From assembly GCA_951213105.1 (NCBI GenBank), contig OX578146.1, positions 56,551,069 to 56,615,068 on the forward strand: a DNA stretch of 64,000 nt. Direction: 5' to 3'. The number at the start of each line of letters is the position of its first letter. Position 1 is the first letter of the stretch. Position numbers and translations under genes: made by a program. This document shows positions 45,572-54,237 of the stretch, piece by piece. This DNA comes from Amaurobius ferox. Taxonomy: Eukaryota; Arthropoda; Arachnida; Araneae; Amaurobiidae. Below the pieces are notes generated by a model. That model searched no databases. It was not told the origin of the DNA and saw nothing but the letters and a program-made list of their open reading frames with translations.

Positions 45572-46291
45572 TTATATAGGATTAAATTTTTTCCTGTATC
45601 TCATTTCAGGATTCACTAAATCTAACATAAAAAAATCATATTTTTCTTGAACACTTTTATTATACATTTGTTTGAATTCTTCAGTACTTAATAAACCATC
45701 TCTCTCTCTTATAATCTGTTGAATTTCTTTAGATTGTAGAGTGAAAAATATATCGTAATTACAGTTCCTTCTTATATTGATAGGTGTTAAAAAATATGAC
45801 TGAGTTAAATAAATAAAGGATGCGTTTTTCTTTCTACCTCTGATAAATAATTCTTCGATGTTTTTTTGATCTTTCTCAATCACACAATCATCAAAAATAA
45901 CTAAATTCTTTAATGTAGGATTTAAATCATCTACAGTAATAAAATTTTGATCTGAAGAAAATAATACTTTTTTTTTTAATTTATCATATAATTTTAATAA
46001 TCTTTTCTTATTCTTTATATTCTTACATTTCAAAATATCTTCTCTTTCTATATCTTCAAACAATGTATATTTTTCTTGTAATTTAGAATATTTAGGTTCG
46101 TATAAATCTTTTGCACATATATATAATGTATTAAAAAATAATAAATCATAAATCAAATTTAACAGTAAATTTGTTTTACCTGAACCTGAAGATCCTACTA
46201 TAAGTAATCTAAATGGATGTTTAGGTAACAAAGGATGTTGTTTAGGATCAGGTAATTCTTCTGGTTCCGTGTAATCTTTAATTTTTATCAT
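45572..46291 (-). CDS. Genome-packaging ATPase, FtsK/HerA (A32-like) family
   Basis: A 239-aa ATPase expected to drive DNA into the capsid. Walker A is GSSGSGKT at residues 33-40, Walker B LVIFDD ends at residues 135-136, and a conserved IYLTQSYF glutamine motif is at 161-168. The N-terminal PDPKQHPLLPKHPFRLLIVG is typical of the polintovirus-adenovirus-poxvirus packaging ATPases. The frame is complete. It is the first gene of the leftward arm. Its start lacks the usual TAAATG and instead reads GTAAATTATG, with the 77-bp divergent spacer upstream. It is one of the few core genes without a visible lesion. Confidence 0.93.
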   Translation of the reverse strand: MIKIKDYTEPEELPDPKQHPLLPKHPFRLLIVGSSGSGKTNLLLNLIYDLLFFNTLYICAKDLYEPKYSKLQEKYTLFEDIEREDILKCKNIKNKKRLLKLYDKLKKKVLFSSDQNFITVDDLNPTLKNLVIFDDCVIEKDQKNIEELFIRGRKKNASFIYLTQSYFLTPINIRRNCNYDIFFTLQSKEIQQIIRERDGLLSTEEFKQMYNKSVQEKYDFFMLDLVNPEMRYRKKFNPI

Positions 46292-46368
46292 AATTTACTA
46301 GCAGTAAAAATAAAATTTGCTGCAGTAAAAATAAAATTAGCTGCAGTAAAAAAATTAATATTATATAA
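46292..46368. promoter_or_regulatory. Divergent spacer with 21-bp direct repeat
   Basis: GCAGTAAAAATAAAATT occurs at 46301 and 46322, and its first part again at 46343, so the period is 21 bp. The repeat lies between the two outward-reading gene arms and next to a TATATAAATG start. It is the natural place for a bidirectional control region. That function is inferred. Confidence 0.55.
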
Positions 46369-47127
46369 ATGAACTTAGAAAAAGAACGGAAACCCAAGTT
46401 TTTAAAGCAAATAAAAGATTCAATTAAAATAGTAAAAATAGAAAAAGAAATAAGAAAGAATAATGAAGATCAACTAAAAGACAAAATAGGTATTCAAAAG
46501 ACCTTAGAGGAATTTCATAAACCAGTCACTCAAGAAATTGAAAAATATGAAAAATCAAATAAAGAAGTTGTAAAAAGTATTCAAAATGTTGTAGAAAATA
46601 TTTCATTTCCACCTATAGAAGTGCCTATTGAAGCTGTGAAAGAATTAGTATCTTATACTTATGATATCGATCAAAATTTAAATTTAAAATATTTAAAAGA
46701 GGAAAAATTATACAGACCTTCAGTATTTTTAAACGATCAAGAAAAATTAGAGGAGATGTATGGAAGAGCTAAACAGTTAAAAGAAGGATTATCTAAGAAA
46801 AGAGGCAACTTAAAAAGTACAATTTCTAGGGCTAAAAATTTTTCAGAGGAGGAATTAAACCAGAAAAAGAATGATATAAAAGAAATTAAAAATAAAGAAA
46901 ATATGTTGCAAAATTATATGCATAGATTAAATATGATTCGAAGTAGTAAAGAAATGAAGGTAGGTAAAGGATTGAATGTATTATCAAATTTAACAGAAAA
47001 AATATGTAATGGTAGTAAATCAAAGAATTTATATAATCAAGTAACTTTATTGTTAGATATGTTATTAAAAAATAAAGAAATGACTTATAATGATGTACAG
47101 CGATATCATAAACAATTTCTCTGTTAA
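46369..47127 (+). CDS. Coiled-coil protein of the rightward arm
   Basis: A 252-aa intact frame starting at ATG in TATATAAATG. The product is Lys/Glu-rich with long predicted helices at residues 1-75 (KIVKIEKEIRKNNEDQLKDK) and 120-195 (LEEMYGRAKQLKEGLSKKRG, then EEELNQKKNDIKEIKNKE). A short hydrophobic region (FPPIEVPIEAVKELV) separates them. No enzyme motif is present. Position next to the ATPase and the capsid genes suggests a structural or scaffold role, but no family match is known to me. The last part (NLYNQVTLLLDMLLKNKEMT) looks like a small helical domain. Confidence 0.75.
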   Translation: MNLEKERKPKFLKQIKDSIKIVKIEKEIRKNNEDQLKDKIGIQKTLEEFHKPVTQEIEKYEKSNKEVVKSIQNVVENISFPPIEVPIEAVKELVSYTYDIDQNLNLKYLKEEKLYRPSVFLNDQEKLEEMYGRAKQLKEGLSKKRGNLKSTISRAKNFSEEELNQKKNDIKEIKNKENMLQNYMHRLNMIRSSKEMKVGKGLNVLSNLTEKICNGSKSKNLYNQVTLLLDMLLKNKEMTYNDVQRYHKQFLC

Positions 47128-47368
47128 TAAATGATAAAAAATAAAGTTTATTTGTGTGAAGGTCAGAAAAATAAACTTAAATCAGCTTTTAAAAATAAAG
47201 TAGAAGTAACATTACAAATAGATAAATCTAAAACTCCTAATCATGAGATGTATTTAACTAAAACTCAAATTAATCATATTAATGATAAAAAAAAGAATTA
47301 CAATCAGTAAAACTCAATTAGATAAAAATGGAGGATTTTTACCATTTCTAGCGGCACTTATACCCTCT

Positions 47369-47372
47369 TTAA
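47369..47372. repeat. TTAA target duplication, left side of piggyBac-like element
   Basis: TTAA at 47369-47372 matches TTAA at 49930-49933. The Polinton reading frame continues exactly if one TTAA is counted once. Confidence 0.93.
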
Positions 47373-47841
47373 CCTGTTCAGGACCGTGATCGCGTATATG
47401 TGATCAGACGATTCTCCCCTCACGGCCCGCGATATCGTATTTGTGATCAGTGTTTCCGTGCCAGCCGGCCCATCATCGCACAGACGTGATTTCAGATTCG
47501 AACGTTTTATTTGAATTTTTAAACGGCACTAGATGGCGGTTGAATTCCGTTACATTTTCAAATATCATTCCAGAGAGCTTTGACCTTCAATTTGCACTTT
47601 CGGTTCCGAGCTTTTTTTTTTTGTTTGTTGTTGTATGAGGGGGATTCGAAAATGTAAACAACTGCACGTGTTCGCTCTTTTCCGAAGGTTTGAGCATTTA
47701 AAGGGCTGTGATTTACAGAGCGCTGTTTTGTTTTTTTTCTTCGCGGATTGGGGGAAAGGATGAAATGTTTATTGCTTAGGGTTGGGAGTAGTTAGCAAGA
47801 TAGTATTTTGTACGATTTGGGTCAGTTTTATCTTAGCCATC

Positions 47842-49530
47842 ATGGCGAAAAGAGTAAAATATTTAAGTGAGAGCGAGATTTTTAAATTGATGAACGAATC
47901 TGATAGTGAAACGGAGGAAAGTGATTTTTCGAATATTAGCAGCAGTGAATCTGACTATTCAGATGACACTGAAATAGTTGATTATGCCGATAATAGTGCG
48001 GACAATTTAAGTGCGAGTGACTGGCAAACGGATATCAAAGAATTGCCAAGTATGGAGTTTTCTGCAAATAGTGGTATCTACATAAACAGTGCAGAACCAG
48101 TTGATGAGGAATTAGATTTTTTTAATTTGTTTTTCACGGATGAAATTATTGAAATTATAGTAAATGAAACAAATAATTTTTCAAAATTTATTTTTGAAAA
48201 ATCCAAAACAGAAGCAAGTTCATCGAAATCTCCAGATCCTCGATGCATTGTAGACGTGACAGGAAATGAAATTAGGGTGTTTATATCTTTGATTATACTA
48301 ATGAGTATAATCAAGAAACCCACAATCAAAATGTATTTTTCTACAAATCCAATGCTTTGCACTCCTTTTTTTGGTTCTGTCATGTCGAGAAATAGGTTTT
48401 TGGAAATTTTGAGATGTCTTCATTTTACATCAAAACAGGATGCAAAAAAACTTGAAAAGGTAAACCCAGTTCTGGAAAAACTGGTACACAATTTCAGAAC
48501 TCTTTATATTCCCGGAAGAGAAATTTCTATCGATGAAAGTATTTTTCCGTGGAAAGGGAGACTCGGCTTCCGTCAGTATATTCCTTCCAAACGATCACGG
48601 TATGGCATAAAAATCTACAAATTATGTGATTCCAATTCTGGATACATTTGGAATTGTCTTGTCTATACTGGCAAAGACACTGAACTATCGGAGCCAGGTG
48701 CACTTTATGGAGAACGTGTTGTGAAGACTCTGTTGGCAGATTTAGAAAATAAAAGCTATAATCTATACCTTGATAGATTTTTTGTTTCTCCTGAACTAGC
48801 CACTCATCTTTTGCAGAAAAAAACAAATATGTGTGGCACTGTGCAAAAAAACAGGAAAGGCATGCCAAAAGATTTACCGACTCATTTCCAAAATGATCGT
48901 ATTGTTGCGTTTCAAAAGCAGGGTATGAATGTCATAGGGTTCAAAGACAAAAAGAAAGATGTCACCATGTTGACCACTTTTCACGGTAAGGAACTAATTC
49001 CTACAGGAAAAAAAAAACATCGAAAAACAGGAGAGGACATAAGAAAGCCACATTGCGTTATTGATTACAATAAGTATATGGGAGGAGTAGATACAGGGGA
49101 CTCTATCATGCATCATTACCCAGCTTTCCGAAAAACTGTAAAATGGTATAGGAAATTATTTTTCGGTTTTCTTGACATGGCGTTATTAAATGCAAACATA
49201 CTGTTCTGCAAGCAAAAAGGCAGAAAAATTTCATCTTTGGAATTCCGAACAAATGTTGTTGAGCAAATTGTCCAAAGACATAAAGAAAATAAGCCCTCGA
49301 AACTACAAACTGCAAAAGTTGCAAACCCCTTGCGATTGACTGGGCGACATTTTCCTAACATATATGTAGACGCAAAAGGTAAAAAGGCACGAAGAGAATG
49401 CATTGTATGCAAAAAAAGTTCAGTAAAAGAAAAAAAACGCAAGTTGACTTATTATGAATGCAAAACTTGCAACGTAGGGCTCTGTCCTGGAGAGTGTTTT
49501 GAAATGTATCATAAGATACAAAAGTTTTAA
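47842..49530 (+). CDS. piggyBac-like transposase, 562 aa
   Basis: The frame is intact. I choose the ATG at 47842 (MAKRVKYLSESEIFKLM) because the in-frame codons before it are hydrophobic and no earlier ATG is present. An acidic N-terminus (ESDSETEESDFSNISSSESD) is typical of the family. The catalytic triad is visible as SIDESIFPWKG (Asp 231), YLDRFFVSPELA (Asp 311) and YNKYMGGVDTGD (Asp 417), with spacing close to the canonical enzyme. The C-terminus has a Cys-rich DNA-binding domain (RRECIVCKK...YECKTCNVGLCPGECF). All expected motifs are present, so it may be active. It cuts and joins at TTAA, matching the flanks. Confidence 0.95.
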   Translation: MAKRVKYLSESEIFKLMNESDSETEESDFSNISSSESDYSDDTEIVDYADNSADNLSASDWQTDIKELPSMEFSANSGIYINSAEPVDEELDFFNLFFTDEIIEIIVNETNNFSKFIFEKSKTEASSSKSPDPRCIVDVTGNEIRVFISLIILMSIIKKPTIKMYFSTNPMLCTPFFGSVMSRNRFLEILRCLHFTSKQDAKKLEKVNPVLEKLVHNFRTLYIPGREISIDESIFPWKGRLGFRQYIPSKRSRYGIKIYKLCDSNSGYIWNCLVYTGKDTELSEPGALYGERVVKTLLADLENKSYNLYLDRFFVSPELATHLLQKKTNMCGTVQKNRKGMPKDLPTHFQNDRIVAFQKQGMNVIGFKDKKKDVTMLTTFHGKELIPTGKKKHRKTGEDIRKPHCVIDYNKYMGGVDTGDSIMHHYPAFRKTVKWYRKLFFGFLDMALLNANILFCKQKGRKISSLEFRTNVVEQIVQRHKENKPSKLQTAKVANPLRLTGRHFPNIYVDAKGKKARRECIVCKKSSVKEKKRKLTYYECKTCNVGLCPGECFEMYHKIQKF

Positions 49531-49929
49531 ATATTATTGAGTAATTTTCTTACATTTATCTTATATTTTCTTATATTCAGTTTTATAATATTTTATCTAT
49601 ATTTTGAATACTCGTAAGTTTATAATTTTTTGTTATTTATATTTTTGTTATTTTATGTAACTTTTTTTTAGCAAAATGAAAATATTTTCTTTAAATTACG
49701 CAATTGTGTTTTTACATATCGTGAAAAATTTACTACAGTTTATTCAGATACTATCAATGATAATAATCTGCAAATTTCAACGTATTTAACTGCAGTAATG
49801 ATTTTTTATGAATTTTTAAATGAAATTAGGCTTAACGGGGGAAAATGCCCGGTCCCGTGCGTGCGTAGTCTCTTTGAGCGCGCGGGCCTGGGGAAGCGCT
49901 TCTTTCTCCTTTCGCCGGTCCTGAACGGG
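49531..49929. other. 3' region of the piggyBac-like element
   Basis: An AT-rich 3' untranslated stretch runs to about 49800. A short GC-rich subterminal segment rich in GCGC words (49840-49915) follows, then the inverted end. Confidence 0.7.
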
Positions 49930-50510
49930 TTAATAACCGCTGCTAAAATTGCAGTTCCAGCATTAGCATCAGGTACTTTATCTGGATTAGCTAGTTCAGC
50001 TATACAAAAAAAGATGAAAGGATCTGGGAAAAAAAAAACTTGGAAAGGGAATATGTCAACAGTGGGAATCAGTGACAAAATGATTAAAGATAATATGAAA
50101 AATGAAAAAGGATTTAGAGGTGTGTTTACCTCCGATTTATTACCTAAAACAATAGGAAAATTTGAAAATGGAATCATTAATTTAGATGTATCAACAGGCC
50201 CTGGAACTCATTGGGTTTGTTATTATAATGATCCTAAATATAAATATGTGGAATATTTTGATCCGTTTGGTGAATATGACAATATGAAGAAGGACTATAT
50301 TCCTAAAAATATTAAATCATTTCTTGTTACATCCAATAAAAAAATAGGTTATAATGATAGTTTTTTACAGAAACCTTCATCTGTGAAATGTGGTATATTT
50401 TGTATGAAATATATAAGAGAAAGGAATAAAGGTATATCACCTAAAAATGTTCTCAAATCATTTCCTACACAAAAACCTAGTGACTATAATGAAAATTTTG
50501 TTATGTATAA

Positions 50511-51203
50511 ATGATAATATTAAAATCTGAAGGTCATGAGAGATCAGAGGAATTTACTGTAAATTTTATTACACCTCTTAAAATAAAAAAATTAGCTTTA
50601 CACTCATTCTCTATGGAAGTTTCCTGGTTTAATATAAGTAAGAATTATGGAAATAACATATTTAGATTGTATACATTAGGCACAGATATAACAATTACTA
50701 TCTCAAATGGTAATTATACTATAAGAGGATTAAATGAGTATATGATGAAAATATTCGGTGAGGATCCACCTGTCAAATTTGGTATTATTGAAGCAAGACA
50801 AAGAATATCTATTAAACTGAAAAATGGTTGGGTAATTGATTTTACAAAAAGTAACTTTCTTAAAATTATAGGCTTTTTAAATCCTACATATGGAAGTTAT
50901 GATGAAGAAACAGAGGTTGAAGGTGAACATATTGCTGATATATCTAATGGAAATGATAATATTTATATTCACTGTGATGTTGTAAAAGGATCTTTAATAA
51001 ATCAATATAATTCAGAAGTTATATATTCTTTCACTAATAAAAACCCTCCAGGTAGTATAATTTCAAAAGAATTTAATAATTGGATATTTTTTCCTGTTAA
51101 AGTAGATCCTGTTGAAAGAATAAAAATGAGGATTACTAATCAAAAAGGTGAATTAATAGATTTAAATAAAGGAGCTGTAGAATTTAATTTTATTTCTTCT
51201 TAA
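50511..51203 (+). CDS. Penton-like minor capsid protein
   Basis: A 230-aa frame whose ATG overlaps the protease stop (ATGA) within TATAAATGA. The layout fits the single-jelly-roll vertex protein of Polintons. It starts with a short MIILKSEGHERSEEFTVNF strand, then LALHSFSMEVSWFNI, an ITISNGNYTIRGLNEYMM segment (the recurring G.Y.I..LN.Y motif), an IKLKNGWVIDFTKS..LKIIGF segment and an IYIHCDVVKGSLI segment. A final strand-rich region ends in FNFISS. No lesion is visible. The neighbours are protease on one side and the major capsid gene on the other, which is the usual order. Identification rests on pattern and context rather than an invariant residue. Confidence 0.8.
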   Translation: MIILKSEGHERSEEFTVNFITPLKIKKLALHSFSMEVSWFNISKNYGNNIFRLYTLGTDITITISNGNYTIRGLNEYMMKIFGEDPPVKFGIIEARQRISIKLKNGWVIDFTKSNFLKIIGFLNPTYGSYDEETEVEGEHIADISNGNDNIYIHCDVVKGSLINQYNSEVIYSFTNKNPPGSIISKEFNNWIFFPVKVDPVERIKMRITNQKGELIDLNKGAVEFNFISS

Positions 51204-51207
51204 ATAA

Positions 51208-51345
51208 ATGAATAAACATAGATTATATAGAAAAAGTAAAAAAATACAAGGATTTTTAAAGGTTTTATTGAAACCTAAGAATATATTAAATGAAATATTT
51301 TCTATGAAAAAGAAAGGAGGTGGTTTAAAAATTCTTCCTAAATAA
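51208..51345 (+). CDS. Small basic 45-aa protein
   Basis: The ATG lies in AAATAAATG five bases after the penton stop, and its TAA directly abuts the capsid ATG. The product starts MNKHRLYRKSKKIQGFLKVL and ends with a Lys/Gly stretch, MKKKGGGLKILPK. The charge suggests DNA binding or a core peptide, similar in size to small adenovirus core peptides, but there is no sequence proof. The Gly-rich site may be a protease target. Confidence 0.6.
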   Translation: MNKHRLYRKSKKIQGFLKVLLKPKNILNEIFSMKKKGGGLKILPK

Positions 51346-52680
51346 ATGATTTATGATTTAAGTGATACTCGTTATTATTATAATGATCACATTAAAAGTT
51401 ATGAATTAAGAGAAATTCATCCAAAAGAACATAGTTCAGATGAGAATGCTACCTATGTTTTTCATATTAATGATACTAAAGCAAAAATTTTATATTCTAG
51501 AGGATATCTTGAACAAAAATTAAAAATTACAAAAAATGATAAATCATCCATTGGAAACGAAAATGTGAGTCTGGTAAATGGTGGAGGTTTTATCAAAACT
51601 TTAAAAGTACATATAGGAGATACCGAAATTGAATCAAATACACAGTCAAATTTTTCAATCATGAATCATGTTTTAAGATTAATTCATTATACTCCTGATT
51701 ATGTAACATCACAAGCTCAAAATGAATTTTTTTATCTAGATACATCTGATTCAGCTGACCGTAATGAGTTCAAATATGATGGTACTTTAGAAGATACTAC
51801 TAAAATAACTGAATTTTTTAATAATTTGAAAATGAATAAAGATTATAACGAAGGATTCATAAAGAGATGGGAACTAACGAAAGATAGCAATGTCATTAAA
51901 ATATGGACACCTTTAAAAGATATAATCGATTTCTTTAGAGAATATGAAAAGATAATTTTAGGTTTTGAAGTGAAAATAGAAATTCAAAGAAATGAAAATA
52001 AAAATATGATATGTACTAATATAAGAAACGAAAATTATAAGGTAGTAGTTGAAGGTTTGACCTTGCATTTACCTTATATAGAATTAAAAAATTCTGCAGA
52101 AAGCTTGTTTCTGGAATCATATCTATCTAATTAAGATATAGAGGTAAATTGGGATCGATATAGATTTAAGATGGTAGGCCCTTATAAAAGCGATAGTGGA
52201 TCTGTGACAGCAACTACAGCGTCAGATGAAGTTTTAGGTGTCTATGTTATTCCTCAATATGTTGAAAGAGATAGTAATTATGAAAAAAATAATATGATAT
52301 TTGATAATATAGATATGAGAGAATGCTGGTTGATGATTAATAATAAACAAGTTCCTCTTATGCGTTATAAAACAAATTTTACCAATAAAGATTATAATAG
52401 AGTGTATGAAGCTCTTTTATATGTAGGATATAACAGTATTAATACAGAAACAGGATTTTTGATAAATAAGAAGAATTTTGGTGATCTGTATCCTATTTTT
52501 CCTTTTGACTCATCAAATCATGAAAACTATACCTATTTAAATAATTTAGATATTGAATTTAATTGGACAACGAATAGTCAAAAGGAATATAAGTTTTATT
52601 TTATTTTTAAAGAAAGAAAGAGATGTTTTATAAATTTAAAAAATAAAACTATAACAATGGTTAAAAGTTTAAAATCTTAA
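51346..52680 (+). pseudogene. Major capsid protein (double jelly-roll), one internal stop
   Basis: The ATG directly follows the preceding TAA (AAATAAATG). The frame reads 262 codons, meets TAA at 52132-52134, then continues in the same frame for 181 codons to TAA at 52678-52680. The total span is about 444 codons. Blocks typical of Polinton capsids are GYLEQKLKI..., LVNGGGFIKTLKVHIGDTEI, IWTPLKDIIDFFREYEKII, LGFEVKIEIQRNEN and, after the stop, VYVIPQYVERDSNYEKNNMI. No other lesion is seen. Apart from the single stop the gene looks well preserved, but this copy could not make a full-length capsid protein. Confidence 0.88.
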
Positions 52681-52708
52681 AATTAAATAATCTTAAAATT
52701 TAATAATA

Positions 52709-53569
52709 ATTAGTGCTTATTATCCACCTTATGATGATCAAATGAAAGAAGGACCTATTGGACCTCCAGGTATAGGTTTTAAATTAATGAATGATGGAAA
52801 TTATGATATGGAAAATAGAATTTTAAAAAATTGTGAAAATCCTATAGATGATTTAGATTTAACCACTAAAAGTTTTGTTTTGTATAAAATAGAGAATAAT
52901 CATCATGAATTGAGAGATCTTATAAAAACTAAATATGATGAGGATTTTTTAACCTTTACTGAAGAAACAGGTAAGAGAATAAAAGAATTAAATGATACAA
53001 CTTTACATTCTTTAGAAGGAAAAGCTTTTGATGCAAAAGGAAAAAGAATAGGAAATGTTGCAGATCCTAAAGATGAAAAAAATGTTGTGAATAAAAGATA
53101 TTTTGAAAAAAAATCGTTAATATTACAGAATGATAAATTTGATGCAAAAAATAAAATAATTACGAATGTTTCTGAACCTGAAAATGATAACGATGCTGTC
53201 AATAAAATATATTTAGACAATAGAGATATCTGGATTACCGTAGATGATCTTATTTTTATAGATGAAAAATTTACAAAAGTAAATTTCAATATGATGAGTT
53301 CTAAATTACTGAATCCAGAGATGCGATTAACTACAGATATGTATATGAAAATATCTATATATATAGCTATATATGTAGAAAATATATATATATATGATAA
53401 AAGTCCACTGATATCTCTAGAAATCAATGGTAAGGAAATTTTAAATGCTAATACAAATACAGTAACATGTTTTGCTTACGGTAAACGTGATGATATCATC
53501 ACATTATGGATAAAATCTGATGGTAACACTTTAAAACCTTATATGCATATTGAAAAAAATTCTTTCTAA
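52709..53569 (+). CDS. Fibre-like attachment protein; usual start codon missing
   Basis: The coding frame is open from 52691. The first ATG is at 52742, but the protein-like sequence AYYPPYDDQ begins upstream with ATT at 52709, where the other genes have an ATG. Domains: a short collagen-like GPIGPPGIG near the N-terminus; then three spaced repeats of the phage-tail-fibre type, each an N..I.N/K..(D)P.....A/VNK.Y unit (NRILKNCENP..., KRIGNVADPKDEKNVVNKRY, KIITNVSEPENDNDAVNKIY); then a beta-rich C-terminal head of about 105 residues. This architecture fits a trimeric spike that binds a host receptor, placed just after the capsid gene. No homologue is named with confidence. Confidence 0.75.
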   Translation: MSAYYPPYDDQMKEGPIGPPGIGFKLMNDGNYDMENRILKNCENPIDDLDLTTKSFVLYKIENNHHELRDLIKTKYDEDFLTFTEETGKRIKELNDTTLHSLEGKAFDAKGKRIGNVADPKDEKNVVNKRYFEKKSLILQNDKFDAKNKIITNVSEPENDNDAVNKIYLDNRDIWITVDDLIFIDEKFTKVNFNMMSSKLLNPEMRLTTDMYMKISIYIAIYVENIYIYDKSPLISLEINGKEILNANTNTVTCFAYGKRDDIITLWIKSDGNTLKPYMHIEKNSF

Positions 53570-53572
53570 TAA

Positions 53573-54079
53573 ATGGATATTGATTGGAATGAATTTTCTA
53601 GAAATAATTTATCTGAAGATGTAATTAGAAATCTTAAAGATCATGTAAATTGGGATTTAGTTTTACAATATTCAACACTGTCTGAATCTTTTATTGAAGA
53701 ATTTGCTCAACCTGATGATTGGTGTAAAATTTCTAGATATCAAAAATTATCAGAAGATTTTATAGAAAAATGTAAAGATAAAGTAGATTGGGTAAACATA
53801 TCTCAATATCAAACTTTAAGTAACGAATTTATCGTAAAATTTTCTGATAATTTAGATTTATATAAAGTATCAATATTTCAAAATCTTACAGAAGATACCA
53901 TGAGAGTATTAAAAGATGATTTAAATTGGTTGTATATAACTAGATATCAAACATTTAGTGAAAATTTTATAGAAGAATTTATGTATAAATTAGATTTTTG
54001 TTATTTGATTAAATATAAATTTGAGCTATTACCTGATCAATGTTCATTGAAAAAAAATACAAGCAATACAGATGAGTGA
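53573..54079 (+). CDS. Repeat protein with W..IS.YQ.LSE.FI units
   Basis: A 168-aa intact frame with ATG in TAATAAATGG. It consists of about six ~23-residue units of the form W..IS.YQ.LSE.FIE.F...VD, for example DWCKISRYQKLSEDFIEKC, DWVNISQYQTLSNEFIVKF and NWLYITRYQTFSENFIEEF. Such units occur, as I recall, in proteins of several large DNA viruses and phages of unknown function. Here the gene follows the fibre gene. Its stop overlaps the next small gene. A helical solenoid for protein binding is likely. It is acidic overall and carries no enzyme motif. Confidence 0.8.
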   Translation: MDIDWNEFSRNNLSEDVIRNLKDHVNWDLVLQYSTLSESFIEEFAQPDDWCKISRYQKLSEDFIEKCKDKVDWVNISQYQTLSNEFIVKFSDNLDLYKVSIFQNLTEDTMRVLKDDLNWLYITRYQTFSENFIEEFMYKLDFCYLIKYKFELLPDQCSLKKNTSNTDE

Positions 54080-54209
54080 ATTAAATAAAAAGTTTTGTCA
54101 TCACGAAATAGAACCTTACCAAGAGAAAATTATTGAAGAGATATATGAAGTTAAATCAGTCTTGAGAGAGTGTGTTTATATTTTGAGACGATTAACTAAT
54201 GATAAATAA
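54072..54209 (+). CDS. Small 45-aa protein, overlapping start
   Basis: The ATG overlaps the stop of the preceding gene (ATGAGTGA). The product MSELNKKFCHHEIEPYQEKI then runs as a helix to LRRLTNDK. This is one of few starts in the element without TAAATG. Translation coupling to the upstream gene would be needed. It is a short frame with no family match, so it may be spurious. Confidence 0.45.
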   Translation: MSELNKKFCHHEIEPYQEKIIEEIYEVKSVLRECVYILRRLTNDK

Positions 54210-54237
54210 ATATTTAATAAAAATGTTTCTATATAAA

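Larger units (their letters stand above)
47373..49929 (+). mobile_element. piggyBac-like transposon, 2557 bp, apparently intact
   Basis: The ends are CCTGTTCAGGACCG and, reversed, CCCGTTCAGGACCG (14 bp, one mismatch), with TTAA on both sides. The subterminal DNA is GC-rich compared with the Polinton, with GTGATCAG repeated at 47400 and 47442. It carries a full transposase frame. piggyBac elements usually excise precisely, leaving one TTAA, so this disruption may be reversible in principle. Confidence 0.95.
47131..50514 (+). pseudogene. Minor core protein joined to adenain-like protease, interrupted by piggyBac-like insertion
   Basis: The ATG follows TAATAA. The frame runs to a TAA at 47308-47310. 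Just before this, an A8 run (47287-47294) marks a frame change, and the matching frame continues (TISKTQLDKNGGFLPF) to the TTAA at 47369. It resumes after the insertion at 49930 with LITAAKIAVPALASGTLSGL, a hydrophobic, Ala/Gly-rich stretch like Polinton core or membrane-active proteins. Without another stop it enters a cysteine protease: THWVCYYND (His at 50209), YFDPFG (Asp at 50260), LQKPSS (Gln at 50368) and KCGIFC (Cys at 50389), all catalytic positions intact. Adenain-type proteases mature capsid proteins. In most Polintons the core protein and protease are separate genes; here they share one frame across an A10 run near 50030. Confidence 0.88.

Noticed and set aside
48078..49442. Minus-strand frames of 101-113 codons
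   Set aside because: Antisense to the piggyBac-like transposase.
52903..53427. 174-codon minus-strand frame
   Set aside because: Antisense to the fibre-like gene, whose protein repeats explain the sequence.
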